NCBI RefSeq assembly: GCF_017875735.1 | Contig: NZ_JAGGMZ010000001.1 | Location: forward strand, 3,038,001-3,102,000 | Length of the DNA: 64,000 bases | Direction: 5' to 3' | Source: Arthrobacter sp. CAN_C5 | GTDB lineage: Bacteria; Actinomycetota; Actinomycetes; Actinomycetales; Micrococcaceae | In this document: piece after piece, positions 44,318-54,997 of the stretch | Position numbering within the stretch: the first letter of the stretch is position 1 | Layout: each line of letters begins with the position of its first letter | Notes under the pieces: model-generated | Database searches by the model: none | Seen by the model: the letters and a program-made list of their open reading frames with translations, nothing else | What the model was told of the DNA's origin: nothing | Program-made: the position numbers and the translations under genes

Positions 44318-45355
44318 CTACTTCAGGCGGGCGTAGCTTTCCCACTTATGAGCCTGGTGCTCGCCATCGACCACGCGGATGGTTCCGGACTTGGAACGCA
44401 TCACGATGGACTGGGTGAGGACCTTGCCCTTGTTGTAACGCACGCCGCGCACCAGGTCGCCATCGGTGATGCCGGTCGCTGCGAAGTAGCAGTTGTCGCT
44501 GGTCACGAGGTCGGAGGTGGACATCACCCGGTCGAGGTCGTGGCCGGCGTCGAGCGCCTTCTGCTTTTCCTCGTCGCTGGTGGGCCACAGGCGGCCCTGG
44601 ATGACGCCGCCGAGGGACTTGATGGCGCAGGCGGCCACGATCCCCTCGGGGGTGCCGCCGATTCCCATCAGGGCGTCGACGTCGGTGCCCTCACGGGCCG
44701 CGGCAATGGCCCCGGCCACGTCCCCGTCCATGATGAACTTGGTGCGCGCACCGGCGGCGCGAATCTCGTCGACGAGCGGACGGTGACGGTCGCGGTCCAG
44801 GATCATGACGGTGACCTGGTTGACCGACTTCCCCTTGGCCTTCGCGATCAGGTGCAGGTTTTGTTTGACAGGCAGGCGCAGGTCGACCATGTCGGCGGCC
44901 TCGGGCCCGGTGACCAGTTTCTCCATGTAGAACACGGCGGAGGGGTCGAACATGGTGCCGCGCTCGGCGACTGCCAAAACGGCGATTGCATTGTTGATGC
45001 CGAGGGCCGTCAGCCGGGTCCCGTCGATCGGGTCGACGGCGACGTCGCACTCCGGTCCGCTGCCGTCGCCCACCCGCTCGCCATTGAACAGCATCGGGGC
45101 TTCATCCTTCTCGCCCTCACCGATGACCACCACGCCGTTGAAGTGGACGGTGGAGAGCAGGGAGCGCATGGCGTCCACCGCCGCACCGTCGGCTTTGAGC
45201 TTGTCCCCGTAGCCGACCCAGTGGCCCCCGGCAATCGCTGCGGCTTCGGTCACGCGCACCAGTTCCAGCGCAAGGTTGCGGTCCGGCTCGTCGTCGCCGA
45301 CGGCGAGGGCGCGCGAGAGCGTTGAGTACTGGGCTGATTTGGCGGTGTTAGACAC
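44318..45355 (-). CDS. glpX: class II fructose-1,6-bisphosphatase
   Basis: GlpX hydrolyses fructose 1,6-bisphosphate in gluconeogenesis. The 345-residue protein shows [16 protein letters not shown], the metal-binding [10 protein letters not shown] and [12 protein letters not shown] segments, and [18 protein letters not shown]. It is the main or only FBPase type in many actinobacteria. GTG 45355 has GAGGA 5 nt upstream. The ATG 45367, four codons earlier, lacks an RBS but cannot be excluded. It is divergent from the DUF4245 gene, as in the Rv1099c-Rv1100 pair of M. tuberculosis (from memory). Confidence 0.96.
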   Translation of the reverse strand: MSNTAKSAQYSTLSRALAVGDDEPDRNLALELVRVTEAAAIAGGHWVGYGDKLKADGAAVDAMRSLLSTVHFNGVVVIGEGEKDEAPMLFNGERVGDGSGPECDVAVDPIDGTRLTALGINNAIAVLAVAERGTMFDPSAVFYMEKLVTGPEAADMVDLRLPVKQNLHLIAKAKGKSVNQVTVMILDRDRHRPLVDEIRAAGARTKFIMDGDVAGAIAAAREGTDVDALMGIGGTPEGIVAACAIKSLGGVIQGRLWPTSDEEKQKALDAGHDLDRVMSTSDLVTSDNCYFAATGITDGDLVRGVRYNKGKVLTQSIVMRSKSGTIRVVDGEHQAHKWESYARLK

Positions 45356-45534
45356 GTCAATCCTCATCGTCGAAGCGGTGCTGTGCCATCACTGGCGAAA
45401 GCTGCGGGACTTGTCCCCTGCGCCCAATCATAGTGGGCACCGGTCCAGCCGCACTATGCGTGACGGCGGGCGCCCCGCGCTCCACGCGGACCATCGTTTA
45501 GGCAGGCGCCCCTGGTGTGGTGGAAAATAGAACC

Positions 45535-46164
45535 GTGAGCACCCCCCAGCCCGGATCATCCAACAATCCCGCCGACAGCGACCCCCGTCCCGACGCTGAC
45601 CCGCAGTTCACGCCTGTCCTCACCAAGAAGCAGGCGAAGCGGGCCAACTCCACCGTGATCGGCATGCTCATCGCGATCGCCGCGACCTTCGGCCTTGTCC
45701 TCCCGGTGCTGTTGCTCAACCCGACCCATACCGCTGAGACCTACGCCCGGGACATCGACGTTCAGAACGTCTCAGCCGAGGCCGCTGACATTGCCGGCTA
45801 TGTGCCACTGGCACCCGATCTGCCGGACGGCTGGACCTCCAACTTTGCCCGGTGGAACCCGGGCGGCAGTGACGGCGTCCCCTTCTGGGAGGTCGGCTAC
45901 CTCACCCCCGGACGGCAGTTCATCCAGCTCACCCAGACCGACAACGCGAACCCCACCTGGACCGCCCAGCGTCTCGACGGCGCCCAGCTCTCGGGCCAGC
46001 GCACCATCGAAACCCTCGACTGGGAGCTGTTCGACTCCTCATCAGGGGATTCCTTCCTGACCTCCGAGACCGACGATTTCACCCTGATCCTCAATGGCAC
46101 CGCCGACCTCGCCGAGTTCGATGTGCTCGGCGCCGCGCTCATCGACGAACTCTCTGCGTCATAG
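45535..46164 (+). CDS. DUF4245 domain-containing protein
   Basis: This 209-residue protein has one transmembrane helix (about residues 40-61, VIGMLIAIAATFGLVLPVLL) and an extracytoplasmic beta-rich DUF4245 domain. The conserved DLPDGWTSNFARWNPGG stretch suggests a small secreted fold of unknown function. It is regularly paired with glpX in actinobacteria. GTG 45535 gives the family-like N-terminus. The hexamer GAAAAT sits 6 nt upstream, so this may be another leaderless start with a poorer -10. Confidence 0.88.
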   Translation: MSTPQPGSSNNPADSDPRPDADPQFTPVLTKKQAKRANSTVIGMLIAIAATFGLVLPVLLLNPTHTAETYARDIDVQNVSAEAADIAGYVPLAPDLPDGWTSNFARWNPGGSDGVPFWEVGYLTPGRQFIQLTQTDNANPTWTAQRLDGAQLSGQRTIETLDWELFDSSSGDSFLTSETDDFTLILNGTADLAEFDVLGAALIDELSAS

Positions 46165-46190
46165 GCTCGGGAAACCGGGGTCATCCGGCG

Positions 46191-46196
46191 TAAGGT
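46191..46196 (+). promoter_or_regulatory. -10 box of probable leaderless carbonic anhydrase mRNA
   Basis: TAAGGT ends 6 nt before GTG 46203. The upstream DUF4245 gene ends at 46164, so a separate transcript start is needed or possible. Confidence 0.5.
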
Positions 46197-46202
46197 AGGG
46201 CC

Positions 46203-46817
46203 GTGGACCACCAACTGACTCCTGCCGATGCCTGGCAGCGACTACGCGAAGGAAACCAGCGGTTCGTCACGGGGACGTCCTCGCATCCGAACCAGGACGC
46301 ATTGCACCGGGCCTCCCTGGTCGAGACCCAGCACCCGTTCGCCGTCATCTTCGGCTGCTCGGACTCCCGGCTGGCCGCTGAGATCATTTTCGACCTGGGC
46401 CTGGGCGACATCTTCGTGGTGCGCACCGCCGGCCAGGTCATCGACGACGCCGTCCTGGGCTCCCTTGAGTTCAGTGTCGGTGTGCTGAACGTGCCGTTGA
46501 TCGTGGTGCTCGGCCACGATCGCTGTGGTGCCGTATCGGCCACCATTGAGTCCCTCGACTCCGGCGTGATGCCGGTGGGCTTCCTCCGTGAACTCGTGGA
46601 GCGGATCACACCGTCGGTCCTCACATCCCGCCGCAACGGGGTTACCGATCTCAACGCGACGGTTGTCGAGCACATCAAACAGACCTCGAAGCGCATGGTC
46701 GACTCGTCGCGGGTCATTGCCGACGCCGTCGAGAAGGGCTCAACAGCCGTGATGGGTGTGACCTACCGGCTGGAGGACGGCAAGGCCGAGATCGTCTCCG
46801 GCATCGGCGATCTGTAG
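46203..46817 (+). CDS. beta-class carbonic anhydrase
   Basis: This 204-residue enzyme should hydrate CO2 to bicarbonate. The zinc ligands Cys52, His105 and Cys108 lie in GCSDSR and GHDRCGA, and the catalytic dyad Asp54/Arg56 is present. The length fits the short beta class. Bicarbonate supply would serve carboxylases such as PurK. It sits between DUF4245 and fumC on the same strand. Confidence 0.95.
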   Translation: MDHQLTPADAWQRLREGNQRFVTGTSSHPNQDALHRASLVETQHPFAVIFGCSDSRLAAEIIFDLGLGDIFVVRTAGQVIDDAVLGSLEFSVGVLNVPLIVVLGHDRCGAVSATIESLDSGVMPVGFLRELVERITPSVLTSRRNGVTDLNATVVEHIKQTSKRMVDSSRVIADAVEKGSTAVMGVTYRLEDGKAEIVSGIGDL

Positions 46818-46908
46818 GAAGGAGAACCCGTTAGGGTTTTGCTATCGCCAGGGATTTGGTGCTGCGTAGGATTTGGTTCGCTGCAGCCCCACCGGAGAGA
46901 ATTGGCGC

Positions 46909-48336
46909 ATGACTCAATCGCCTGGATCCGACGCCGAATTCCGTATTGAACACGACACGATGGGCGAGGTCCGGGTTCCGGTCAACGCCCTGTACCGTGC
47001 GCAAACCCAACGCGCCGTGGAGAACTTCCCCATCTCCGGCACCCGCCTGGAGCGCGCCCACATCGAAGCACTGGCACGGATCAAGAAGGCCGCCGCCACT
47101 GCCAACGCCGAGCTGGGAGTGCTCGACGACGAGCGTGCCCGTGCCATCGAGGCCGCCGCCGAGGAAGTCGCCCAGGGCCACTACGACGGCGACTTCCCGA
47201 TCGACATCTACCAGACCGGCTCCGGCACGTCGTCGAACATGAACATCAACGAGGTCATCGCCACCCTGGCGACCCGCGCCCTCGCCGCCGCGGGCAGCGA
47301 AACCACTGTTCACCCGAACGACCACGTCAACGCCTCCCAGTCCTCCAACGATGTGTTCCCCACCTCGGTGCATGTGGCCGCTGCGTCAGCGCTAACGAAG
47401 GACCTGGTGCCCGCACTGGAATACCTGGCCGCATCGCTGGAACGCAAGGCCGACGAGTTCAAGACCGTCGTCAAGTCCGGCCGCACCCACCTGATGGACG
47501 CCACGCCGGTCACCCTCGGCCAGGAGTTCGGCGGCTACGCCGCGCAGATGCGCTACGGCGTCGAGCGCATCCACGCCTCCCTCCCCCGGGTCGCCGAAGT
47601 ACCCCTGGGCGGCACCGCCGTCGGCACCGGCATCAACACCCCGGCCGGATTCCCGGCGCGGGTCATCGAACTCCTCGCCAGCGACACCGGGTTGCCCCTG
47701 ACCGAGGCACGCGACCACTTCGAGGCGCAGGCCAACCGTGACGGCCTCGTCGAGGTGTCGGGGATGCTGCGGACCATCGCCGTATCGCTGACCAAGATCA
47801 ACAACGATCTGCGCTGGCTGGGCTCCGGCCCCAACACGGGCCTCGGCGAGATCGCCCTGCCCGACCTGCAGCCGGGGTCATCAATCATGCCCGGCAAGGT
47901 CAACCCGGTCATCTGCGAAGCGGTCATCATGGTGTGCGCCCAGGTGATGGGCAACGACGCCACCGTTGCCATTTCCGGCACCAACGGCGCGTTCGAACTC
48001 AACGTCGGCATCCCCGTCATCGCCCGCAACGTCCTGGAATCGGTGCGGCTCCTGAGCACCTCCACCCGGGTGATGGCCGACAAGATGATCGACGGCATCA
48101 CCGCCAACGAGGAACGGGCCCGGTTCCTCGCCGAGGCCTCCCCCTCGATCGTGACCCCGTTGAACAAGTACATCGGCTACGAGAATGCCGCAAAGATCGC
48201 CAAGAAGGCAGTGGCTGAGGGACTGACGGTCCGGGAGGCCGTCGTCGCCCTCGGGTTTGTGGAGCGCGGTGAACTCACCGAACAGCAGTTGGATGACTCA
48301 CTCGACGTCCTGTCGATGACCCGCCCGCCGCAGTAA
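46909..48336 (+). CDS. fumC: class II fumarate hydratase
   Basis: FumC interconverts fumarate and malate in the TCA cycle. The 475-residue protein shows [14 protein letters not shown], the [13 protein letters not shown] segment, the [16 protein letters not shown] active-site stretch, and the superfamily signature [14 protein letters not shown] 46909 follows GGAGAG. The upstream extension in frame has no homologous character. It ends at a very strong hairpin. The glpX - fum neighbourhood is shared with mycobacteria. Confidence 0.97.
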   Translation: MTQSPGSDAEFRIEHDTMGEVRVPVNALYRAQTQRAVENFPISGTRLERAHIEALARIKKAAATANAELGVLDDERARAIEAAAEEVAQGHYDGDFPIDIYQTGSGTSSNMNINEVIATLATRALAAAGSETTVHPNDHVNASQSSNDVFPTSVHVAAASALTKDLVPALEYLAASLERKADEFKTVVKSGRTHLMDATPVTLGQEFGGYAAQMRYGVERIHASLPRVAEVPLGGTAVGTGINTPAGFPARVIELLASDTGLPLTEARDHFEAQANRDGLVEVSGMLRTIAVSLTKINNDLRWLGSGPNTGLGEIALPDLQPGSSIMPGKVNPVICEAVIMVCAQVMGNDATVAISGTNGAFELNVGIPVIARNVLESVRLLSTSTRVMADKMIDGITANEERARFLAEASPSIVTPLNKYIGYENAAKIAKKAVAEGLTVREAVVALGFVERGELTEQQLDDSLDVLSMTRPPQ

Positions 48337-48361
48337 CCTCCTCCAGGTCCCTGGAGTACAA

Positions 48362-48423
48362 AAACTGCCCCGGGGGAAAGACCCGCCGCAAGCAATCGGC
48401 GCGCCTTTCCCCCGGGGCAGTTT
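48362..48423 (+). terminator. 19-bp perfect stem terminator after fumC
   Basis: The arms AAACTGCCCCGGGGGAAAG (48362-48380) and its exact complement at 48405-48423 enclose a 24-nt loop and end in TTTC. The stem starts 25 bp after the fumC stop. The right arm abuts the first codons of the TetR remnant, so it would also screen that locus from read-through. Confidence 0.85.
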
Positions 48424-48424
48424 C

Positions 48425-49863
<1,439 letters not shown>

Positions 49864-49867
49864 CCCC

Positions 49868-50380
49868 TCAGCCTAGCGACGGGAGCGCCAGGACCAGCAC
49901 CGCGCCGCCGATCATGAACGGGCCAAACGGAATCGCCGACCTCAGGGTGCCGCGACGGCTGGCAATCAGGGCCAACCCCCACAGCCCGCCGAGGCAGAAC
50001 GCTGCGAACGCCCCCCACAGCAGGTATCCCCACCCGGCGAAACCGAGATACAGCCCCAGCAGGCCGGCGAGCTTGACGTCCCCGAAGCCCATTCCCGCCG
50101 GGTAGGCGACCCGCAGCATGAAGTAGAGCAGCCAGAGCAGCACCGCTCCGGTGAGCATGGAGAGCACCCGCGCTGGCTCTCCGGCGATCAGGGCACTCAT
50201 CCCCAGGAGCACCGCGGCGACCGGGTAGGTAGGGAAGATGATTCGATTCGGCAACCGGTGGGTGCGAAGATCGACGACGGCGAGCCGGAGCCCCACCGCC
50301 AGCAGGACACCCACTGCCAGGGCGAGAACCAGGGCCGCCAGCGAGCTCCCGGCGGCGTACCGGGCGATGATCTCGATCAT
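49868..50380 (-). CDS. prepilin peptidase, A24 family (short form)
   Basis: This 170-residue polytopic protein is a type IV leader peptidase without the N-terminal methyltransferase domain, as in TadV/CpaA-like enzymes. The two catalytic aspartates are Asp37 (AVVDLRTHRLPN) and Asp101 in the GxGD motif GMGFGDVKL. Five to six transmembrane helices are visible. No pilin or tad genes are in the window, so its substrates must be elsewhere. ATG 50380 was chosen since the upstream extension is antisense to the divergent gene. A TAGCTT box lies 7 nt upstream. Confidence 0.9.
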   Translation of the reverse strand: MIEIIARYAAGSSLAALVLALAVGVLLAVGLRLAVVDLRTHRLPNRIIFPTYPVAAVLLGMSALIAGEPARVLSMLTGAVLLWLLYFMLRVAYPAGMGFGDVKLAGLLGLYLGFAGWGYLLWGAFAAFCLGGLWGLALIASRRGTLRSAIPFGPFMIGGAVLVLALPSLG

Positions 50381-50387
50381 GGATCCC

Positions 50388-50433
50388 AAGCTACTGCCTG
50401 CACCCCGGCGCCGTGAATGGCGGCGGTTACACT
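50388..50433. promoter_or_regulatory. back-to-back -10 boxes of two divergent leaderless genes
   Basis: TAGCTT on the minus strand (50393-50388) ends 7 nt before ATG 50380. TACACT on the plus strand (50428-50433) ends 6 nt before ATG 50440. Only 59 bp separate the two start codons, so the -35 regions of the two promoters overlap and the genes are likely to compete or be co-regulated. Confidence 0.5.
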
Positions 50434-50439
50434 GTGGAT

Positions 50440-51183
50440 ATGTCGGCAACACACAGCGCAACCCCCGCAGCCACGTTCCGTTCGCTGTGCCGGTCGTCCC
50501 CGTGGAAATGGGAGACGTTGCGCTTTGTCGTGGCCTGGCGAAGTGCAGAATCGGACTCCCGGCCGCTGAAGGCATGGTTGCGTCGGCCAGCGGCACTGCG
50601 GGTCGAGGACGACGACGGCGTGCTGCTGCACAGCACCACCGGCACCTCGGGCTCCCGCGACGCGCTGTACGTCAGCGCCACCCGCAAGTCGTGGCTGCTG
50701 GCGCCGCGACTGATCACCCCCGTCTACAACGACGCCGGCTTTGTGCTCAGGCGTCCGGAGGCCGCCTACGGTGAACCGGCGTTCGGCGACCCGCGGTGGG
50801 CCGCCATGCTGGACCCGGTCGAGTTCGCCGGCGATTCACCCGTCCCCTTCGAATCCCCCTTCGCCAACCGTGTGGAGCTGGAGAACGTCGTCGAGGAGGA
50901 ATTCGAGGGCCGGCCGGTGCTCAGCGCCATCGTCACGCCGAACCTCACCTACAAACCCTTCACCCCGGGCTACCCCCTGATCGGTCGCGGCCATACCGAG
51001 GTGAAGGTGGACCTGGGTACGGGGATTTGCGTGTCGACGCGGGCACTGGACGGGGCGTTCGCCGGGGGCGGGCACTGGCTGCGCATTCTGGGAGTCGATG
51101 AGTACATGATCGACGACCATTTCGTGGACTCGGGCATGGGCCTCACGGACGTCAGCTCCCACATTCCGTGGAATGTCAGCTGA
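50440..51183 (+). CDS. hypothetical protein
   Basis: I do not recognise this 247-residue protein. It has no signal peptide or clear membrane helix. It is rich in Trp, Pro and aromatic residues and looks like a soluble mixed alpha/beta fold. Notable stretches are SPWKWETLRFVVAW, RDALYVSATRKSWLLAP, YKPFTPGYPLIGRGHTE and HWLRILGVDEYMIDDHF, but no known catalytic motif stands out. The start ATG 50440 is 6 nt after a TACACT box. The open frame extends nine codons further up without an RBS. It is divergent from the prepilin peptidase gene. Confidence 0.75.
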   Translation: MSATHSATPAATFRSLCRSSPWKWETLRFVVAWRSAESDSRPLKAWLRRPAALRVEDDDGVLLHSTTGTSGSRDALYVSATRKSWLLAPRLITPVYNDAGFVLRRPEAAYGEPAFGDPRWAAMLDPVEFAGDSPVPFESPFANRVELENVVEEEFEGRPVLSAIVTPNLTYKPFTPGYPLIGRGHTEVKVDLGTGICVSTRALDGAFAGGGHWLRILGVDEYMIDDHFVDSGMGLTDVSSHIPWNVS

Positions 51184-51260
51184 CCGCTCCCCGCATCAGC
51201 TGACATTCCGTGAGCACTCCCGGTTTCTGTGCCCAGATCTGAGCGCTCCCGACCTGCCTC

Positions 51261-52688
51261 CTAGATTTCGGCGCCCTCCAGAAGCTCGGTGACGAGCGCG
51301 GCGATTGGCGACCGCTCCGACCGGGTGAGAGTGATGTGGCCGAACAGCGGATGTCCCTTCAGAGTTTCGACCACCGCCGCAATCCCGTCGTGGCGCCCCA
51401 CCCGCAGGTTGTCGCGCTGAGCCACATCGTGGGTCAGGACAATCCTCGAGTTCTGCCCGATCCTGCTCATCACCGTGAGAAGGACATTTTTCTCCAGTGA
51501 CTGGGCTTCGTCGACAATAACGAACGAATCGTGCAGGCTACGGCCCCTGATGTGGGTGAGCGGGAGCACCTCGAGCATGCCGCGGTCCATCACTTCCTCC
51601 ACCACCTCCTGGGAAACGAGGGCACCCAGCGTGTCGAAGACGGCTTGCGCCCAGGGATTCATCTTTTCGCTCTCACTGCCGGGCAGGTACCCCAGCTCCT
51701 GGCCACCGACGGCGTACAGCGGCCTGAAGACCACCACTTTCCGGTGTTCACGGCGTTCCAAGACTGCCTCCAGACCAGCGCAGAGGGCCAGCGCCGATTT
51801 TCCGGTCCCGGCGCGCCCGCCCAGCGAGACGATCCCCACCTCCGGATCCATCAGCAGGTCAATAGCGAGCCGCTGCTCGGCTGACCGGCCGTGGAGGCCA
51901 AAGACGTCCCGGTCGCCCCGGACCAGACGCACCTGCTTGTCCGCACCGACCCGACCCAGGGCGGACCCCCGCGGGGAGTGCATCACCAGTCCGGTGTTGG
52001 CCGGCATCTCGGCGGCCGCCGGAAGGAAGACCGGCTGGTGGTCGTAGAGTGTGGTGACGTCAGCCTCGGCCACATCCAGCTCGGCGACCCCGGTCCAGCC
52101 GGAATCGGTGACCAGTTCGCTCCGGTACTCGTCGGCCTTCAGGCCCATCGCCGAGGCCTTGACCCGCATCGGCAGGTCCTTCGAGACGACAGTGACGTTC
52201 CTGCCCTCGTCCGAGAGGTTCTTGGCTACGGCAAGGATCCGTGAATCGTTGTCTGAACTTCTGAAGCCAGCGGGCAGCACCTCGGTGGAAATATGGTTCA
52301 ACTCGACCCGCAGCGTTCCGCCCTCTTCCCCGAGAGGGATCGCCTGGTTGAGCCCATGGTGCTGCACCCGCAAATCATCGAGCAACCGAAGCGCCTTGCG
52401 CGCGAAGAAGCCCAGCTCGGGGTCGTTACGTTTGGCCTCCAGCTCGCTGATCACCACGATCGGCAAGATCACCTCGTGTTCGGCGAACCTCAGGATTGCC
52501 CGCGGATCCGAGAGCAGTACCGAGGTGTCCACCACGTAGCTACGGCTGCCGAGGCTCTCGACAGACGAAAGGCCCGCCTCGGCAAGGATGACTTCATCAT
52601 CAGTGCTGGTGCGGGCCTTCGTGGTGGCAGTGGATGGGAGGCTGTGGTCTGAGTCAAATGAACGCTGCGGGGTATCAGTTCTTGTCAT
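51261..52688 (-). CDS. PhoH family protein (PIN domain plus PhoH ATPase)
   Basis: This 475-residue protein joins an N-terminal PIN nuclease domain ([34 protein letters not shown] with the metal-binding acidic residues) to a C-terminal PhoH ATPase/helicase domain. The ATPase shows Walker [14 protein letters not shown], Walker [14 protein letters not shown] and [14 protein letters not shown]. This is the PhoH2 architecture, an RNA helicase-nuclease in mycobacteria. ATG 52688 follows GGAG. A 251-bp stretch without a gene separates it from uppS and may hold its promoter. I saw no antitoxin-like PhoAT upstream. Confidence 0.94.
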   Translation of the reverse strand: MTRTDTPQRSFDSDHSLPSTATTKARTSTDDEVILAEAGLSSVESLGSRSYVVDTSVLLSDPRAILRFAEHEVILPIVVISELEAKRNDPELGFFARKALRLLDDLRVQHHGLNQAIPLGEEGGTLRVELNHISTEVLPAGFRSSDNDSRILAVAKNLSDEGRNVTVVSKDLPMRVKASAMGLKADEYRSELVTDSGWTGVAELDVAEADVTTLYDHQPVFLPAAAEMPANTGLVMHSPRGSALGRVGADKQVRLVRGDRDVFGLHGRSAEQRLAIDLLMDPEVGIVSLGGRAGTGKSALALCAGLEAVLERREHRKVVVFRPLYAVGGQELGYLPGSESEKMNPWAQAVFDTLGALVSQEVVEEVMDRGMLEVLPLTHIRGRSLHDSFVIVDEAQSLEKNVLLTVMSRIGQNSRIVLTHDVAQRDNLRVGRHDGIAAVVETLKGHPLFGHITLTRSERSPIAALVTELLEGAEI

Positions 52689-52939
52689 GTGGACTCCACG
52701 GGCGGGGCGTGCAATCCCCGACTTGTGATGAAGGGGTGAGGCAGTGGGGCCTCGAGGCCTGGCACGGCCTCCCCAGACGTGGCGAGGTGCTGGTGTGCCC
52801 TGTTCGCTGCATCGGTGGCCTCCACATCAGGCGGCGCTGGTGCCCCCTGATGGAGTCGAGAATACGCCCGGCATCCGAGCCTGGAAGATATCACGCGGCG
52901 TGTCGAGCAATAATTCGAGGTGAACTTTTGCCCGCGACC

Positions 52940-53713
52940 TTAGCCGCCAAACCGTCTCTGGCGCCGCCCGTAGTCGCGCAGTGCGCGGAGGAAGTCAACC
53001 CGGCGGAAATCGGGCCACAGAGCTTCACAGAAGTAGAACTCGCTGTACGCGCTTTGCCACATCAGGAATCCTGAGAGTCGCTGCTCTCCCGAGGTCCTGA
53101 TCACCAGATCCGGGTCCGGCTGCCCCCGCGTGTAGAGGAAAGAGGAGATCTGCTGGTCGGTAAGACCCTCTGCGACCTCGGGCAGGGTTTGGCCGGCCGC
53201 CGCCGCGGCAAGGAGCAACTCCTTCACGGCGTCGACGATCTCCCGGCGTCCGCCGTAGCCCACCGCAACGTTCACGTGCAGGCCGTCGATGTCACGGGTG
53301 TGGGTGGCAAGGGAGCACAGCTTGTCCGACAGATCAGCCGGCAACAGTTCCAGCGCCCCGACGGGTTGCACCCGCACCCGGTTGCTCTCCCCCAGCCGGT
53401 CAAGGGTGTTGGCGATGATGTCGAGGAGTTGCTCGATCTCCTCCGGAGACCGGCTCATGTTGTCGGTGGACAGCATGTAGAGGGTCACTACTTCGACGCC
53501 GAGTTCCTCGCACCACCCGAGGAACTCGTGGATCTTGTCGGCTCCCGCCTGATGCCCGTCGCGGGTGGGGGCGCCCGCAAGCTTGGCCCACCGTCGGTTA
53601 CCGTCGACCATCACCCCAATGTGGTGTGGAATCCGGTCGGAGCTCAGGGACCGCTGCAGCCTGCGTTCATAGAAGTTGTAGGCGAATCCTGGAAACTTCG
53701 TGGGGTGGTTCAC
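52940..53713 (-). CDS. uppS: isoprenyl transferase (cis-prenyltransferase)
   Basis: This 257-residue enzyme condenses isopentenyl diphosphate into polyprenyl carriers for wall glycan synthesis. The catalytic Asp37 is in VMVDGNRRWA. The later SGEQRLSGFLMWQSAYSEFYF with the basic and aromatic residues marks the substrate pocket and dimer interface. Whether it makes short (Z-FPP) or long (decaprenyl) chains cannot be told. Its place near PhoH, hemolysin III and mca matches Rv1086. GTG 53713 follows AGGA. ispE at the left end feeds the same pathway. Confidence 0.94.
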   Translation of the reverse strand: MNHPTKFPGFAYNFYERRLQRSLSSDRIPHHIGVMVDGNRRWAKLAGAPTRDGHQAGADKIHEFLGWCEELGVEVVTLYMLSTDNMSRSPEEIEQLLDIIANTLDRLGESNRVRVQPVGALELLPADLSDKLCSLATHTRDIDGLHVNVAVGYGGRREIVDAVKELLLAAAAAGQTLPEVAEGLTDQQISSFLYTRGQPDPDLVIRTSGEQRLSGFLMWQSAYSEFYFCEALWPDFRRVDFLRALRDYGRRQRRFGG

Positions 53714-53877
53714 CTGTCCTACTTCCTGAGGTGCTTCGGCTGCACCGGCGCGTCGCTCGATTGATCTACTCCAAAGGTACCGTCATGGACCCGATGCGCC
53801 GCCGTCGATACCGTGGCGCTCACCAGAACTCCCCACAATCGACACATTACCGGGCAGTAACATAGCTGCCCGGCGGA

Positions 53878-53883
53878 TAGAAT
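53878..53883 (+). promoter_or_regulatory. -10 box of probable leaderless hemolysin III mRNA
   Basis: TAGAAT ends 6 nt before ATG 53890. No ribosome binding site is visible. Confidence 0.5.
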
Positions 53884-53889
53884 TGCCGC

Positions 53890-54543
53890 ATGACCCTCAG
53901 CTCCCCCGGCGCCCTCAAACCAAAGCTGCGCGGCTGGCTGCACGCCGGCGCCACTCCACTGGCGTTGGCGGCCGGAATTGTCCTGGTTGCGATCGCCCCT
54001 ACGGCAGCCGGAAAGATCACCTCGGCCATCTACGCGTTCACCGGAGTGCTCCTGTTCGGCATCAGCGCCGTCTATCACACGGGCACCTGGACCGACCGGA
54101 CCCGCGTGGTCCTCAAGCGCCTGGACCACACCAATATCATGTTGGTGATCGCCGGGAGCTACACCCCACTCGCCTGGGCCCTCCTGGAACCGGCGAAGGC
54201 AAACGTCTTGTTGTGGGTGATCTGGTCGGGTGCGATCGCTGGGGTCCTGTTCAGGGTGCTGTGGGTGAACGCTCCCCGCTGGCTTTATGTACCGGTCTAT
54301 GTGGCCCTGGGGTTGGGTGCCCTGTTCTACCTGCCTGACTTTTTCGCCGCGAGTCCCGCGGCGACAATCCTGATGATTGTGGGCGGAGCTCTGTATATCG
54401 CCGGCGCCGTGTTCTACGCCCTGAAGCGGCCCAATTTCAGCGCAACGTGGTTTGGCTTCCATGAACTGTTCCACGCATTTACGGTGGCAGCGTTTACTGT
54501 CCACTTCATCGCCATTGTCATCGCCGTTTTGAATCCCGTCTGA
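53890..54543 (+). CDS. trhA: hemolysin III family (PAQR/TrhA-like) membrane protein
   Basis: This 217-residue protein has seven transmembrane helices of the PAQR-related hemolysin III family. Conserved HTGTW near residue 64 and FHELFHAFT near the C-terminus supply the His residues that could bind zinc. Bacterial TrhA is linked to membrane energetics and lipid homeostasis, and true haemolysis is unproven for most members. It is divergent from uppS and corresponds in context to Rv1085c. It appears leaderless. Confidence 0.9.
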   Translation: MTLSSPGALKPKLRGWLHAGATPLALAAGIVLVAIAPTAAGKITSAIYAFTGVLLFGISAVYHTGTWTDRTRVVLKRLDHTNIMLVIAGSYTPLAWALLEPAKANVLLWVIWSGAIAGVLFRVLWVNAPRWLYVPVYVALGLGALFYLPDFFAASPAATILMIVGGALYIAGAVFYALKRPNFSATWFGFHELFHAFTVAAFTVHFIAIVIAVLNPV

Positions 54544-54551
54544 GGAACCTC

Positions 54552-54605
54552 TTGACCGTCATTGGGCGTTGGAGTACGCTCTTGATCAACCAATTGGTTG
54601 ATCAA
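54552..54605 (+). promoter_or_regulatory. sigma-70-type promoter and 24-bp perfect palindromic operator of the ArsR-SRPBCC operon
   Basis: TTGACC (54552-54557) and TACGCT (54575-54580) form a promoter with 17-bp spacing. A perfect 24-bp palindrome at 54582-54605 with half-site TTGATCAACCAA starts one base after the -10 box and covers the expected transcription start. Its TCAACCAATTGGTTGA core resembles operators of ArsR-family repressors, so autorepression is likely. Confidence 0.8.
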
Positions 54606-54622
54606 AAGTTAGGTTGATTAGC

Positions 54623-54997
54623 GTGGATGATCCGGTCGACGAGTTCCTTGACCGGGCCTTCCTGGCCCTGGCCGACCCTGCCCGGCGACGCATCATCGCG
54701 CGGCTGAGCCGCGGACCCGCCACGGTCAACGAACTGGCCGAACCCTTCGAGATCAGCAAGCAGGCGATCTCGAAGCACATCCAGGTCCTCGAGCAGGCAC
54801 AGTTGGTCACCCGCACACGGGATGCCCAACGCCGGCCCGTCCATCTGGACCCCGCACGGTTGGAGGCCCTCACCGCCTGGATTGACCAGTACCGTCTGGT
54901 GCGTGAAGAGCAGTTCCGAAGCCTCGACGCTGTGCTGCAGTCACTGGCCGCTCCGAGCGGCAACCAGCACCACGAGAGCACAAAGGATTCATCATGA
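54623..54997 (+). CDS. ArsR family winged-helix transcriptional regulator
   Basis: This 124-residue repressor has the ArsR winged helix: LADPARRRIIARLSRGP, then ISKQAISKHIQVLEQAQLV as the recognition helix region, and RRPVHLDP in the wing. It has no cysteine, so it does not sense metals through thiols. The sensor mechanism is unknown. I chose GTG 54623, 9 nt after AGG. TTG 54614 is possible. It overlaps the SRPBCC gene by ATGA. ArsR-SRPBCC pairs of this kind are common, and their ligand is generally unidentified. Confidence 0.93.
   Translation: MDDPVDEFLDRAFLALADPARRRIIARLSRGPATVNELAEPFEISKQAISKHIQVLEQAQLVTRTRDAQRRPVHLDPARLEALTAWIDQYRLVREEQFRSLDAVLQSLAAPSGNQHHESTKDSS

Noticed and set aside
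44132..45325. 397-residue plus-strand ORF over glpX and the FemAB-like gene
   Set aside because: It is antisense to two recognised genes and crosses their boundary, with no family character.
49870..49875. Leaderless promoter of the Nudix gene
   Set aside because: The TAGGCT box is inside the end of the prepilin peptidase coding sequence, and the spacer GAGGGG works as a Shine-Dalgarno sequence in a 4-bp operon gap, so I did not list it as a promoter.
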